DNA of 64,000 nt, from assembly GCF_011045115.1 (NCBI RefSeq), contig NZ_JAAKZG010000011.1, positions 1-64,000 on the forward strand, read 5' to 3'. Numbering within the stretch: the first letter of the stretch is position 1; every line of letters starts with the position of its first letter. Under the pieces are notes generated by a model, which saw nothing but the letters and a program-made list of their open reading frames with translations, made no database searches and was not told the DNA's origin. Positions 7,893-15,873 of this stretch are shown here, piece by piece. The translations under genes and the position numbers were made by a program. The stretch comes from Mesorhizobium zhangyense (GTDB lineage Bacteria; Pseudomonadota; Alphaproteobacteria; Rhizobiales; Rhizobiaceae).

Positions 7893-9421
7893 CACAGCGA
7901 CTCCAGAAATTTCACCAGCGCATCGCGCTCGGTTTTCGACAGCGCGGCAAAGCGATCGCGCGCAACCTGCCCCTCGCCGCCATGCCACAGGATCGCCTCG
8001 ACCAGATTGCGGGCGCGCCCGTCATGCAGGAAGAAGGTGTGGCCGTTGACGCGCTTGGTCAGGCCGATGCCCCACAGCGGCGCGGTGCGCCATTCGTTGC
8101 CCGTCGCGTCGCCCACCTGCTGTCCGTCGGCCAGCCCGTCACCCATGTCGTGCAGCAGAAGGTCGGTATAGGGCCATATCAGCTGGAAGGACTGCGCCTT
8201 GTTGGGCGCATCGCGGCGGGTGACGAATTTCGGGGTGTGGCAGGACGCGCAGCCGCTTTCGTAAAACACCTTCTTGCCGGCCAGCACGTCGGCCTTGCCG
8301 ACATCGCGGCGGGCCGGCACGGCGAGGTTCTGCGAATAGAAGGTGACGAGGTCGAGGATCGGGTCGGGCGCCTCGGTGTCGCCCAGCCGCTCCTGCACGC
8401 CGTTCGGCATGGCGAGGCATTTTTCCTGCGCCTTGGTGCAATCGCCCCAATGGTTCGGCACGTCCGGGTTGGAGATGCCGATGTCACCGGCAAAGGCTTC
8501 CGCCGACTGGCGGCGGATGGACGGCGTCGACGCCTTCCAACCGAAGCGGCCGAGCGTCAGCTCACCGGTCTTGTGGTCGCGCACGATCGAGGCTTTGCCG
8601 GAGATGCCGTCGCCGTCCTTGTCGTCGGGGTCGGCGCGGGCGAGGATATCGGCAGGGTGGATCTGCTCGAGCAGGCCGAGGCCGATCATCTGGGGCGTGA
8701 CGCGCGGCGACAGCGTGACGCGCGGGTCGATCGGCCCTTGCGCCAGATTGGTCACCGAATAGGTCGGCTTGCGCAGCGAAACGACCGTGCCGTCGGCCAG
8801 CGTCACCGGCTGCTCCTCATAGGAGATCGCCATCTTGCCTTCGCCGGCAAGACCCGGAACGGCAAGATCCTGCAACTGCCCGCCATAGGTAGGATCGGGG
8901 AAATTCAGCGCCGTCTTGTGCGCGATGGCCGCCTTTTCCTCGTCGGTCTCGGCCTGACGCGCAAGGCGCAGGAACATCGATGTTGCGTCTGGGTTGCCTT
9001 CCGGCGGATGGCCACGACCGTCCTTCAGGTGGCAGCTCTGGCAGGCGCGGGCATTGAACAACGGTCCGAGCCCGTCGGACGCCTGCGTCGATGACGGCGA
9101 CGACACCCACAGCTTGCGAAACAGCGCATTGCCGAGCTTGAAGGTGCCTTCTTCCTCGAAGGTGATGTTGGCGGAAAACTGCGAGAACGCATCCTGGTTG
9201 ACGCGCTTGCGCGAGGTGCCGGCGCCGCCCTGCATCTGCTCGAATTCTTCCGGCTTGGAAAAATCGCCCGTCGGCTTGGTGATCGCCTCGACGCGGCCGA
9301 GGTCTTTGGTGTCGAGATCGGTGCGCGTGGTGGCAAGGCCGGCGGGTTCGGTTTCGCCGGCATGAGCGGGAGCCGCAATGAGAACTGCGGCAATTCCGCA
9401 AAAAAACCCGCGGCGCAGCAT
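7892..9421 (-). CDS. Di-haem oxidoreductase-like protein (DUF1111)
   Basis: About 509 residues beginning with a Sec signal (MLRRGFFCGIAAVLIAAPAHA). Two c-type haem sites are visible: CQSCH at about 127-131 and CASCH at about 391-395, with a calcium-binding-like DKDGDGISG loop between them. This matches the DUF1111 di-haem family, distantly related to MauG and cytochrome c peroxidases, exported and matured in the periplasm. In-frame starts at 9484 and 9523 are possible; none has a good ribosome-binding site. It is flanked by bfr and an imelysin gene, so a role in oxidising or delivering iron is a reasonable inference but unproven. Confidence 0.88.
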   Translation of the reverse strand: MLRRGFFCGIAAVLIAAPAHAGETEPAGLATTRTDLDTKDLGRVEAITKPTGDFSKPEEFEQMQGGAGTSRKRVNQDAFSQFSANITFEEEGTFKLGNALFRKLWVSSPSSTQASDGLGPLFNARACQSCHLKDGRGHPPEGNPDATSMFLRLARQAETDEEKAAIAHKTALNFPDPTYGGQLQDLAVPGLAGEGKMAISYEEQPVTLADGTVVSLRKPTYSVTNLAQGPIDPRVTLSPRVTPQMIGLGLLEQIHPADILARADPDDKDGDGISGKASIVRDHKTGELTLGRFGWKASTPSIRRQSAEAFAGDIGISNPDVPNHWGDCTKAQEKCLAMPNGVQERLGDTEAPDPILDLVTFYSQNLAVPARRDVGKADVLAGKKVFYESGCASCHTPKFVTRRDAPNKAQSFQLIWPYTDLLLHDMGDGLADGQQVGDATGNEWRTAPLWGIGLTKRVNGHTFFLHDGRARNLVEAILWHGGEGQVARDRFAALSKTERDALVKFLESL

Positions 9422-9494
9422 GGCGGTCACGCAGGTAGCGATCGCAGGCAGGACGCGGCGCGTCAAATTGTAGGCGCGCCGCATGGTCTCATGC

Positions 9495-9980
9495 CTATTC
9501 CGCGTCGTCCGCCGACGCTGCATTCAGCTGGCCGTACTTCTGTTCGCCGATCTTGGCGAGAAGGTCGAGCTGCGTCTCGAGGAAGTCGATGTGACCTTCC
9601 TCATCCGTCAGCAGCTGCTCGAATATCTTCATGGTCACGTAGTCGCCTATGTCCTGGCAGATTTCGCGGGACTTCTTGTAGGACGTCCGCGCGTCATATT
9701 CGCCGGCAAGATCCGATTCCAGCACTTCCTTGACGTTCTGCCCGATGCGCAGCGGCGCAACCGACTGAAGGTTCGGATGGCCCTCGAGGAAGATGATGCG
9801 CTCGATGATCTTGTCGGCGTGGTGCATTTCCTCGATCGATTCCTCGCGTTCCTTCTTCGCGAGCTTCTTGTAACCCCAGTCGTCGAGCAGGCGGTAGTGC
9901 AGCCAGTACTGGTTGACGGCGCCCAGCTCCAGAAAAAGCGCCTCGTTAAGCCGCTCGATGACCTGTTTTTCGCCCTTCAT
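9495..9980 (-). CDS. bfr: Bacterioferritin
   Basis: A 161-residue 24-mer haem ferritin that oxidises Fe(II) and stores it as a ferric core. All ferroxidase ligands are in place (E18, E51, H54, E94, E127, H130) and the haem ligand M52 is present in EEMHHADK. The frame runs upstream, but the ATG at 9980 preceded by GCAGGAG gives the standard [16 protein letters not shown]-terminus. Its 5' end overlaps the end of the bfd gene by 35 bp, pointing to coupled expression. Placement inside an operon of iron-uptake proteins is notable because storage genes are usually regulated in the opposite sense. Confidence 0.96.
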   Translation of the reverse strand: MKGEKQVIERLNEALFLELGAVNQYWLHYRLLDDWGYKKLAKKEREESIEEMHHADKIIERIIFLEGHPNLQSVAPLRIGQNVKEVLESDLAGEYDARTSYKKSREICQDIGDYVTMKIFEQLLTDEEGHIDFLETQLDLLAKIGEQKYGQLNAASADDAE

Positions 9981-10257
9981 GGCTCCTGCTCCCAAATTGG
10001 CCGCGCAGACCTCGCACGCGGTCCAGGTGTGAAACGATGTCCATTTCGTTCGCCTCCGAACGGGAATGGTAGTGTTCGGTGACCCGAATGATCGTTTCCA
10101 CCACATTTGGGAAGCAGCCGCAACAGCGTCCGCGCTTTTGCAGAGAATGATAGACCTTCGCCGGCACGATGAGGTGCCAGGGGTTTTCATCCAGAAGGGC
10201 GATGATCGCCTCCTCGATCTCCTTCTCGGTAATCAGGTTACAATGGCATACAAGCAT
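9946..10257 (-). CDS. bfd: Bacterioferritin-associated ferredoxin (BFD-like)
   Basis: A 103-residue small iron-sulfur protein. The [2Fe-2S] ligands C4, C6 (MLVCHC) and C45, C48 (CCGC) follow the Bfd spacing. Bfd docks on bacterioferritin and donates electrons to release stored iron. The last third (after about residue 65) is beyond the usual Bfd length of 60-70 residues and covers the overlap with bfr, so the C-terminal extension may be a by-product of the overlapping reading frame. 125 bp separate it from the upstream imelysin gene, enough for an extra promoter, though none is obvious. Confidence 0.87.
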   Translation of the reverse strand: MLVCHCNLITEKEIEEAIIALLDENPWHLIVPAKVYHSLQKRGRCCGCFPNVVETIIRVTEHYHSRSEANEMDIVSHLDRVRGLRGQFGSRSHEGRKTGHRAA

Positions 10258-10382
10258 GCTTTGCTCTGGTGGCTGACGGCGGCTTGGCGCCGTTTGGCTG
10301 TTGAACTTTCTTCCGTTTGACCATGATCTTTCCCAAAAACCGGCTTCGGCTTTGCTGGATCATCGCCGGGACCCCGCAGGGC

Positions 10383-11687
10383 TTACTTGAACACCTTGTC
10401 GGGCGAATCGAGGCTGTCCGAGCCTTCGAACGCGATCGAATCGAGCTTGAGCACGGCAACCGCGCGCTCGATCGACTTGGTCTGATCGACCAGCGCGTCG
10501 ATGGCCTTCTGCACGCGGGCATTGCCCTCGGTGTTGCCTTCGCCGATCTGCTGGTCATAGGCCTCGCCGCCTTCGGCTGCCTTGACGATGGCTTCCATGT
10601 CGGCCACGGTCACGTCCAGCTTGGCCGAAAGCTCCGCATCCACGGCCGGATCGGCAGCCTTCACCAGCGCCTGAACCGACGGACCTTCGACGACCGTGCC
10701 GTCGATGCGCTTGTACTTGCCGAGATAGGCGTCGCGGATGCCGACGGCATCGTAGAGATGCGAGATATGGGTATTGTCGGAGAAGCAGTCATGCTCCTCT
10801 TCCGGATCGTGCAGCAACAGGCCGAGCTTCATGCGCTCGCCGGCCAGTTCGCCGTAGGAGAGCGAACCCATGCCGGTGAGGATGACCGAGATGCCGGCAT
10901 TGGCCTGTCCATCGACAAGCGTCTTGCGGGCTTCGCCGTCCGGACCCCAGTTGCCGACCATCTCTTCGAGGTCGCTGACCAGCAGTTTTGCGGCCGACGA
11001 CAGGTACTGCGCGCGGCGGTCGCAATTGCCGCCGGTGCAGTTGGCGGTGTCGTAATCGGTATAGGGGCGGTTGCCGGCGCCGGGTCCGGTGCCGTTCAGG
11101 TCCTGGCCCCAGAGCAGGAATTCGATGGCGTGATAGCCGGTGGCGACATTGGCCTCGATGTCGCCGGCTTCCTGCAGCTTGCCCGACAGGAATTCCGGGG
11201 TGAGGTTGGTGGCGTCCACCTTCTGGCCGTTGATCTCGATTTCCTTGTTGGCGATCACATTGGCCGTATAGAGCGTGTTCTCATCCGACTCGGTGCCGTA
11301 GCTCTTGTCGACATAGTCGATCAGACCTTCGTCCAGCGGCCAGGAGTTCACGCGGCCTTCCCAGTCATCGACGATCGGATTGCCGAAGCGATAGACCTCG
11401 GTCTGCTGGTAGGGGATGCGCGCGGCCTTCCACGCCGTGCGGGCAGCTTCCAGCGTCTCGGCCGAGGGCTTGGCGATGAGCGCGGAAACCGCCTCGTCGA
11501 GCGCCTTTGCCGTGGTCAGTGAATCCTCGTATTTTGCGAGGCCGATGTCGGCATAGCTGGAAACCACCGCCTTGGCATCGGTGTCGGCCTTTGCCGGCAG
11601 AACGAAGATCGCGGCCGTCAGGGCAGCCGTCGCTGCGATTGCCGCCAGTCGCCCGCTTTTGCGCGTCGTCACCATTGTGGCTTTCAT
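10383..11687 (-). CDS. Imelysin-family iron-regulated protein (IrpA-like)
   Basis: About 434 residues with a Sec signal peptide ending near FVLPAKA. The ATG at 11687 follows TGAGGAGAATGAA and is preferred over upstream in-frame starts. The imelysin GxHxxE motif is intact in ATGYHAIEFLLWGQDL, and the RTAWKAARIPYQQTEVYRFGNP segment is typical of the family. Homologues in cyanobacteria and other proteobacteria are iron-regulated periplasmic or outer-surface proteins. It follows the Cys-rich gene by 10 bp, so the two are co-transcribed downstream of the Irr-like box. Confidence 0.92.
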   Translation of the reverse strand: MKATMVTTRKSGRLAAIAATAALTAAIFVLPAKADTDAKAVVSSYADIGLAKYEDSLTTAKALDEAVSALIAKPSAETLEAARTAWKAARIPYQQTEVYRFGNPIVDDWEGRVNSWPLDEGLIDYVDKSYGTESDENTLYTANVIANKEIEINGQKVDATNLTPEFLSGKLQEAGDIEANVATGYHAIEFLLWGQDLNGTGPGAGNRPYTDYDTANCTGGNCDRRAQYLSSAAKLLVSDLEEMVGNWGPDGEARKTLVDGQANAGISVILTGMGSLSYGELAGERMKLGLLLHDPEEEHDCFSDNTHISHLYDAVGIRDAYLGKYKRIDGTVVEGPSVQALVKAADPAVDAELSAKLDVTVADMEAIVKAAEGGEAYDQQIGEGNTEGNARVQKAIDALVDQTKSIERAVAVLKLDSIAFEGSDSLDSPDKVFK

Positions 11688-11697
11688 TTCATTCTCC

Positions 11698-12207
11698 TCA
11701 GTGAACGGTGGCGCGGGGTGCGGCACGCGACAGGACGTCTTCGATTGCGCCTTGCGGGATAGGCAGAAGGAATTGCTGCAGCCCGGACAGTATTTCGGCA
11801 AAGCTTGCCGCCGCCTCGCCGATCGGCCCGTGCAACGGCGTACACGCCATCGCACCGAGACAGGCGCGCGCGGCGCCGTCATCGTTGTGCTGGATGGCAG
11901 CAATAAGGCCGAGCGTCATGCATTCGTCGCGGCAGATATGGTGCGCACCGAAGGGAAAGCTGCGCAGCGGGCAGGCGGCGCACTGCCGCAGCGTGCGCAC
12001 ATAATGCGAAAGCTCGCCCAGCGCGCGACGGCCTTCGACGCCGCCGAGAAGCTCGGTGTACAGCGCGAAGGTAAGCTCCCAGGGTGCTACCGAGCCGGTC
12101 TCGAAGCCGGCCATCCAGCGGCGATAGCCCTCAAGCACAAGCTTTTCGGGAACGCGCTCGAAATAGCAGCCGCCACTCGCGTCAAAATCGGGAATCCGCA
12201 ACGACAT
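11698..12207 (-). CDS. Cysteine-rich protein of unknown function, first gene of iron operon
   Basis: A 169-residue protein I do not recognise. It has no signal peptide or membrane helix and seven cysteines (C14, C76, C79, C92, C96, C116, C122), including a CAAC pair and an HHICRDEC cluster (89-96) that could bind a metal, haem or Fe-S centre. It is the promoter-proximal gene of the imelysin/bfr/di-haem run, 10 bp before imelysin and about 210 bp downstream of the Irr-like palindrome. A cytoplasmic iron-related sensor or cofactor-handling protein is possible, but this is inference from context only. Confidence 0.75.
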   Translation of the reverse strand: MSLRIPDFDASGGCYFERVPEKLVLEGYRRWMAGFETGSVAPWELTFALYTELLGGVEGRRALGELSHYVRTLRQCAACPLRSFPFGAHHICRDECMTLGLIAAIQHNDDGAARACLGAMACTPLHGPIGEAAASFAEILSGLQQFLLPIPQGAIEDVLSRAAPRATVH

Positions 12208-12603
12208 CAGCAGCTTCTCATATTGCTGCCGCCGGTCGCGGGCGTGCCGCGCCAGCGCGCGGACCAGAAGAAACAGACATCAAAGTCCTCCAATCGAACG
12301 GGTTCAAGGCCCAAACATCAAAGGGATATGCCACCATCGGCATGGTGCCCTTAAAACGCCAGCGTCATCAAAAGTCAACAGGAATCAGACGAAAACGACT
12401 ATAAATCAATAGCTTAGAACTATTCTAAACTAGCAGCATCAAGTTTAATGCCTGACACGGATGCCGACTGAGCCAAGAGGTCGTGGGGCAGGACGCTTGA
12501 CACCGCCATATTCCAGGTGCGACCCAGAAGCCGCTTTCCCGGTCGGTTCGGGACGGATCGGAGGCACGGTGGGAGCCTATTCTGTGTCCGGAAACCAAAA
12601 TTC
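12208..12603. other. Divergent intergenic region
   Basis: About 400 bp between the iron operon (leftward) and the ferredoxin-reductase gene (rightward). The part around 12370-12430 is AT-rich and holds the Irr-like palindrome; the rest contains no convincing gene. Confidence 0.6.
12414..12428. promoter_or_regulatory. Irr-box/ICE-like palindrome
   Basis: TTAGAA (12414-12419), CTA, TTCTAA (12423-12428) is a perfect 6-3-6 inverted repeat, with a further G/C pair outside it. It matches the TTAGAA-N3-TTCTAA core recalled for the rhizobial iron control element bound by Irr. It sits in AT-rich DNA between the iron operon and a flavoprotein gene. Confidence 0.7.
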
Positions 12604-13851
12604 ATGAAAAACGGCGTTGTCATTATCGGTACGGGTCATGGCGGGGTGCAGGCAGCGGCCAGCCTGCGCGAGGAAGGCTATGACGGGCCAGTGACGCTGG
12701 TCGGCGACGAAAACGAGCTGCCCTATCACAAGCCGCCTCTGTCCAAGACCTTCATCAAAGACGCGCAAGCGCAGCCGCAGGTGCTGCGCGCCGAAATCTT
12801 CTACGCCAGTGGCAAGATCGATCTCAGGCTCGGCAAGAGCGTCGAGCGGATCGACCTTGCGGCCAAGCGCCTCGATCTTGCCGGCGGCGAAAAGATCGCC
12901 TTCGACCATGCGATCCTGGCGACCGGCTCGCGCCCGCGCATCCTGAAGCTCAACGGCTCGGACCTTGGCGGTGTGCTGTCGCTGCGCTCCATTGCCGATG
13001 CCCGCGCCATCCGCGAACGCAGCGCCGGTGTCGAGGATGTCGTCGTTCTCGGCGGCGGCTTCATCGGCCTTGAGATCGCAGCCACACTGGCGCTCGGCGG
13101 ACGGCGCGTCACCGTGGTCGAAGCACAGGACCGGCTGCTTGGCCGTGCCGTGGCCCCGGCAATCTCGGCGCATGTGCGCCAGCGGCTGGAAGCCTCCGGC
13201 ATCCGCATCCTGACCAACACCACCATCGACCGCCTTGAAGGCGACAACGGCCATGTCAGCGCCGCCGTCACCTCCGCCGGCGAGCGTCTGCCGGCGCGCA
13301 TGGTCATCGTCGGCGTCGGCGTCGTGCCCAATGTCGAACTCGCCGACGCCGCCGGCATCGCCACTGCAAACGGCATTCGCGTCGATGGCCAATTGCGCTC
13401 GTCGCAGGCCGAAATCCTCGCCATCGGCGATGCTGCCAGCTACCGGCACTGGTTTTCAGGCGACGATGTGCGGCTGGAATCGGTGCAGAACGCCACCGAC
13501 CATGCAAGGCTCGCCGCGCGCACCATCACCGGCCATTCGGACCCTTACCGGAGCCTGCCGTGGTTCTGGTCGGATATCGGAGACATGAAGCTGCAGATGG
13601 TCGGACTGGCCTCGGCCAGCGACCGCAATCTCATCGTCGGCGACCTGGCCGACAACAAATTCTCCGTCTACCACTATGCCGGCGACCAGCTGATCGCGAT
13701 CGAATCCGTCAACCGGGCGGGCGACCATATGCTCGGCCGCAAGATGCTCGGTGCAGGCTTCTCGCCGAATGCCGAGGTCGTGGCGGCAGGCGCGGACGCC
13801 CTGAAAGCGGCTTTCACCGAAGCGCAAAAGGAAGCGCAGGCCGTCATCTGA
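12604..13851 (+). CDS. Rhodocoxin/putidaredoxin-reductase-like FAD oxidoreductase
   Basis: A 415-residue pyridine-nucleotide-disulfide-fold flavoprotein. It has the FAD motif GTGHGGVQAAASLR near the N-terminus, the NAD(P)H motif VVLGGGFIGLEIAATLA around residue 150, the second FAD motif ILAIGDAA, and the C-terminal reductase domain of the rhodocoxin/putidaredoxin reductase family. Such enzymes pass electrons from NADH to a [2Fe-2S] ferredoxin or rubredoxin. No ferredoxin or P450 gene is adjacent. The ATG at 12604 gives the FAD motif at the normal distance. It is followed 23 bp later by an MBL-fold gene and is divergent from the iron operon, so the Irr-like box could serve either side. Confidence 0.9.
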   Translation: MKNGVVIIGTGHGGVQAAASLREEGYDGPVTLVGDENELPYHKPPLSKTFIKDAQAQPQVLRAEIFYASGKIDLRLGKSVERIDLAAKRLDLAGGEKIAFDHAILATGSRPRILKLNGSDLGGVLSLRSIADARAIRERSAGVEDVVVLGGGFIGLEIAATLALGGRRVTVVEAQDRLLGRAVAPAISAHVRQRLEASGIRILTNTTIDRLEGDNGHVSAAVTSAGERLPARMVIVGVGVVPNVELADAAGIATANGIRVDGQLRSSQAEILAIGDAASYRHWFSGDDVRLESVQNATDHARLAARTITGHSDPYRSLPWFWSDIGDMKLQMVGLASASDRNLIVGDLADNKFSVYHYAGDQLIAIESVNRAGDHMLGRKMLGAGFSPNAEVVAAGADALKAAFTEAQKEAQAVI

Positions 13852-13874
13852 ATTTCAACGGTCGCGGGGCTGAC

Positions 13875-14603
13875 ATGGAAATTGCACCGGCAGGACAGTG
13901 GTTCAGGAAAACCGTGGTCGACAGCGCCGTAACGCGTTTCGAGGAGCCTTTCGTCCATCCCTATTTCGCTGCCAATATCTGGTTCGTCAGGGGCGCAGAC
14001 GCCGACCTGCTGGTGGATGCCGGCATGGGCCTGCGGCCGCTGACGCCCGCGCTCGACCTGACGCCCGGCAAGCCGGTTCTGGCGCTCGCGACCCACATCC
14101 ATCTCGATCATGTCGGCGCACTCTGCGAGTTCGAGAATCGCCTCGGCCCGCGCGAGTCGGCTGCGGCCTTCGCCACCATGCCGGACACGCTGACCTATGC
14201 GCACGAATTCCGCCATCTGGACGACGCCGTCAGCGCGCTGCCTTCGCCGGGCTGGACGCCCGACGACTACCAGCTGACGCCCGCGCCGCTTACGCGCATC
14301 CTCACCGAAGGCGACGTGATCGATCTCGGCGACCGCTCCTTCACCGTGCTCGAACTTCCCGGCCACTCGCCCGACGGCATCGGCCTGCTCGACGAAAAAA
14401 GCGGCCTCTTCTTCGGCGGCGACGCCATCTATGACGCCCAGCTTCTCGACGACATGCCCAACTCCGACCGCGCCGTCTACCGCCAAACGATGGAGCGGCT
14501 AAAGACGCTTCCGATCAGCATCGGCCATGGCGGCCACGGACCAAGCTTCGATGCCCGGCGCATGAGTGAGATTATCGAGGCGTATTTGTGGCGGGCAGCT
14601 TAA
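13875..14603 (+). CDS. MBL-fold metallo-hydrolase
   Basis: A 242-residue metallo-beta-lactamase-fold hydrolase. The binuclear metal motif HIHLDH is at residues 74-79, with the later ligands in ELPGHSPDGIG, FFGGDAIYD and the closing SIGHGGHG. No signal peptide, so cytoplasmic; the substrate (thioester, lactone or similar) is not evident. The ATG at 13875 is 23 bp after the flavoprotein gene, making a two-gene unit. Its stop codon overlaps that of the convergent TetR gene by 4 bp in the sequence TTAA. Confidence 0.88.
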   Translation: MEIAPAGQWFRKTVVDSAVTRFEEPFVHPYFAANIWFVRGADADLLVDAGMGLRPLTPALDLTPGKPVLALATHIHLDHVGALCEFENRLGPRESAAAFATMPDTLTYAHEFRHLDDAVSALPSPGWTPDDYQLTPAPLTRILTEGDVIDLGDRSFTVLELPGHSPDGIGLLDEKSGLFFGGDAIYDAQLLDDMPNSDRAVYRQTMERLKTLPISIGHGGHGPSFDARRMSEIIEAYLWRAA

Positions 14604-15238
14604 GCCGTCGCTTCGTCGCCCGCATCGGCAAGGTATAGGCTGACCAACCGGACCAACTCGCTTTGCATTGTCGAATCCGTCAGCATGCCACGGCGCGCAG
14701 CATTGTGAATCACGCCATCGATCGCATCGGAAATGATCAGCGCGGCTGTGTGGTCGGCTCCGTTGGGCAGGCGGTTCCGATAAGCGCCTACGGCCTCTGC
14801 ATAGTAGTTGAGATACTCTATCTCGAATTCGCTGTTGGGATTCCGATAGTCGTCAGAACTCGGAGCTTCATCGAGCAATACCCTATGCAGTCCGGGATAG
14901 ATGCTGTGGGCGTCGACCATCGCGTGAACGAGGTTTGCCACGAACTGCACTGGCGATAACCCATCGGCCTTGGATTTACGCATGACGGCAAGACAGTCTT
15001 CGAGATGCCGCCTGCGGATGGCATCGACCAGAGAAAGCTTGTCCGGGAAATACTGATACAGCGAGCCGATGCTCACTCCGGCCAAGTCTGCAACCTTGTT
15101 GGTCGTAAAACCGGCCCACCCCTCATTGCCTAGAATGCGAGCACCAGCCTGAATGACCGTTTCAACCGTCGCACGGGAACGGGCTTGGCGCGGCTCCTTG
15201 CGCATTACCGACTGCCCTTTTGCAATGCGAGTAGACAA
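14600..15238 (-). CDS. TetR/AcrR-family transcriptional regulator
   Basis: About 212 residues. The N-terminal HTH reads ATVETVIQAGARILGNEGWAG then VSIGSLYQYFPDKLSLVDAI, the TetR signature; the C-terminal domain is the ligand-binding/dimer part. The longer frame starts at a TTG at 15256, but a strong AAGGAGG lies inside that extension, five bases before the TTG at 15238, so 15238 is chosen; an ATG further in (MRKEPRQARS, 15205) is another option. It is divergent from a DinB gene, with a near-perfect 19-bp palindrome between them that is its probable operator. Confidence 0.87.
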   Translation of the reverse strand: MSTRIAKGQSVMRKEPRQARSRATVETVIQAGARILGNEGWAGFTTNKVADLAGVSIGSLYQYFPDKLSLVDAIRRRHLEDCLAVMRKSKADGLSPVQFVANLVHAMVDAHSIYPGLHRVLLDEAPSSDDYRNPNSEFEIEYLNYYAEAVGAYRNRLPNGADHTAALIISDAIDGVIHNAARRGMLTDSTMQSELVRLVSLYLADAGDEATA

Positions 15239-15258
15239 CGAAACCTCCTTGTACAAAA

Positions 15259-15277
15259 TGTGAGTAAATTACTCGCA
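15259..15277. promoter_or_regulatory. Candidate TetR operator
   Basis: TGTGAGTAA (15259-15267), a central A, and TTACTCGCA (15269-15277) form a 19-bp palindrome with one mismatched pair, between the divergent TetR and DinB-family genes. Size and position fit a TetR-dimer site. Confidence 0.6.
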
Positions 15278-15305
15278 TTCTTCGGAACTTGGAAGGACTA
15301 GTCTC

Positions 15306-15830
15306 ATGAGCGCTTTGCTTCAGAAACTCTACACCTATCATGCTTGGGCTAATAACGATCTATTCGACAAGCTGGGAGCACTGGATCAAGAGGAATACAA
15401 AACCCAACTGCACACCGCCTTGCGGCTGATCAACCACTATTATGTCGTGGCTCGAATCTTCACCGCGCATCTAACCGGCGAGCAGCATGGCTTTACCTCC
15501 GACAACACGGACGAGACGCCAACCTTGGCCGATCTACGCGCTGCCGTAACATCTTCCGATCAATGGTATCTCGACTATCTTCGCCGCGTCTCGACCGAAA
15601 ATCTGGCCGAGGCCATGCCGTTCATTTTTACCGATGGCGACAAGGGCTATATGACCAGAGAAGAGATGCTGACTCACGTTGCCTTGCACGGAGCCTACCA
15701 TCGCGGCGAGGTCGGCCGGATACTCTGGCAACTCTCCATCACCCCGCCTTGGGATACCTTTGCCGTCTATCTTCATCGGACCGATCCGACGCGGCGACAG
15801 CAAGGCGGCAAGCAGCTCATCCTCGCTTGA
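15306..15830 (+). CDS. DinB-family four-helix protein
   Basis: A 174-residue DinB/YfiT-type four-helix bundle. The three metal-binding histidines are visible as H44 (LINHYYV) and H128/H132 (ALHGAYHRGEV). Members include thiol transferases that use bacillithiol, mycothiol or glutathione, as well as many proteins of unknown role. The ATG at 15306 is preceded by GGAAGGA. It is divergent from a TetR regulator and probably its main target. Convergent with the aldehyde dehydrogenase gene downstream. Confidence 0.85.
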   Translation: MSALLQKLYTYHAWANNDLFDKLGALDQEEYKTQLHTALRLINHYYVVARIFTAHLTGEQHGFTSDNTDETPTLADLRAAVTSSDQWYLDYLRRVSTENLAEAMPFIFTDGDKGYMTREEMLTHVALHGAYHRGEVGRILWQLSITPPWDTFAVYLHRTDPTRRQQGGKQLILA

Positions 15831-15873
15831 GGAGCGGGCCGAAAGCCCGCCCCTTTTTCCGTTACGGCGCGGA

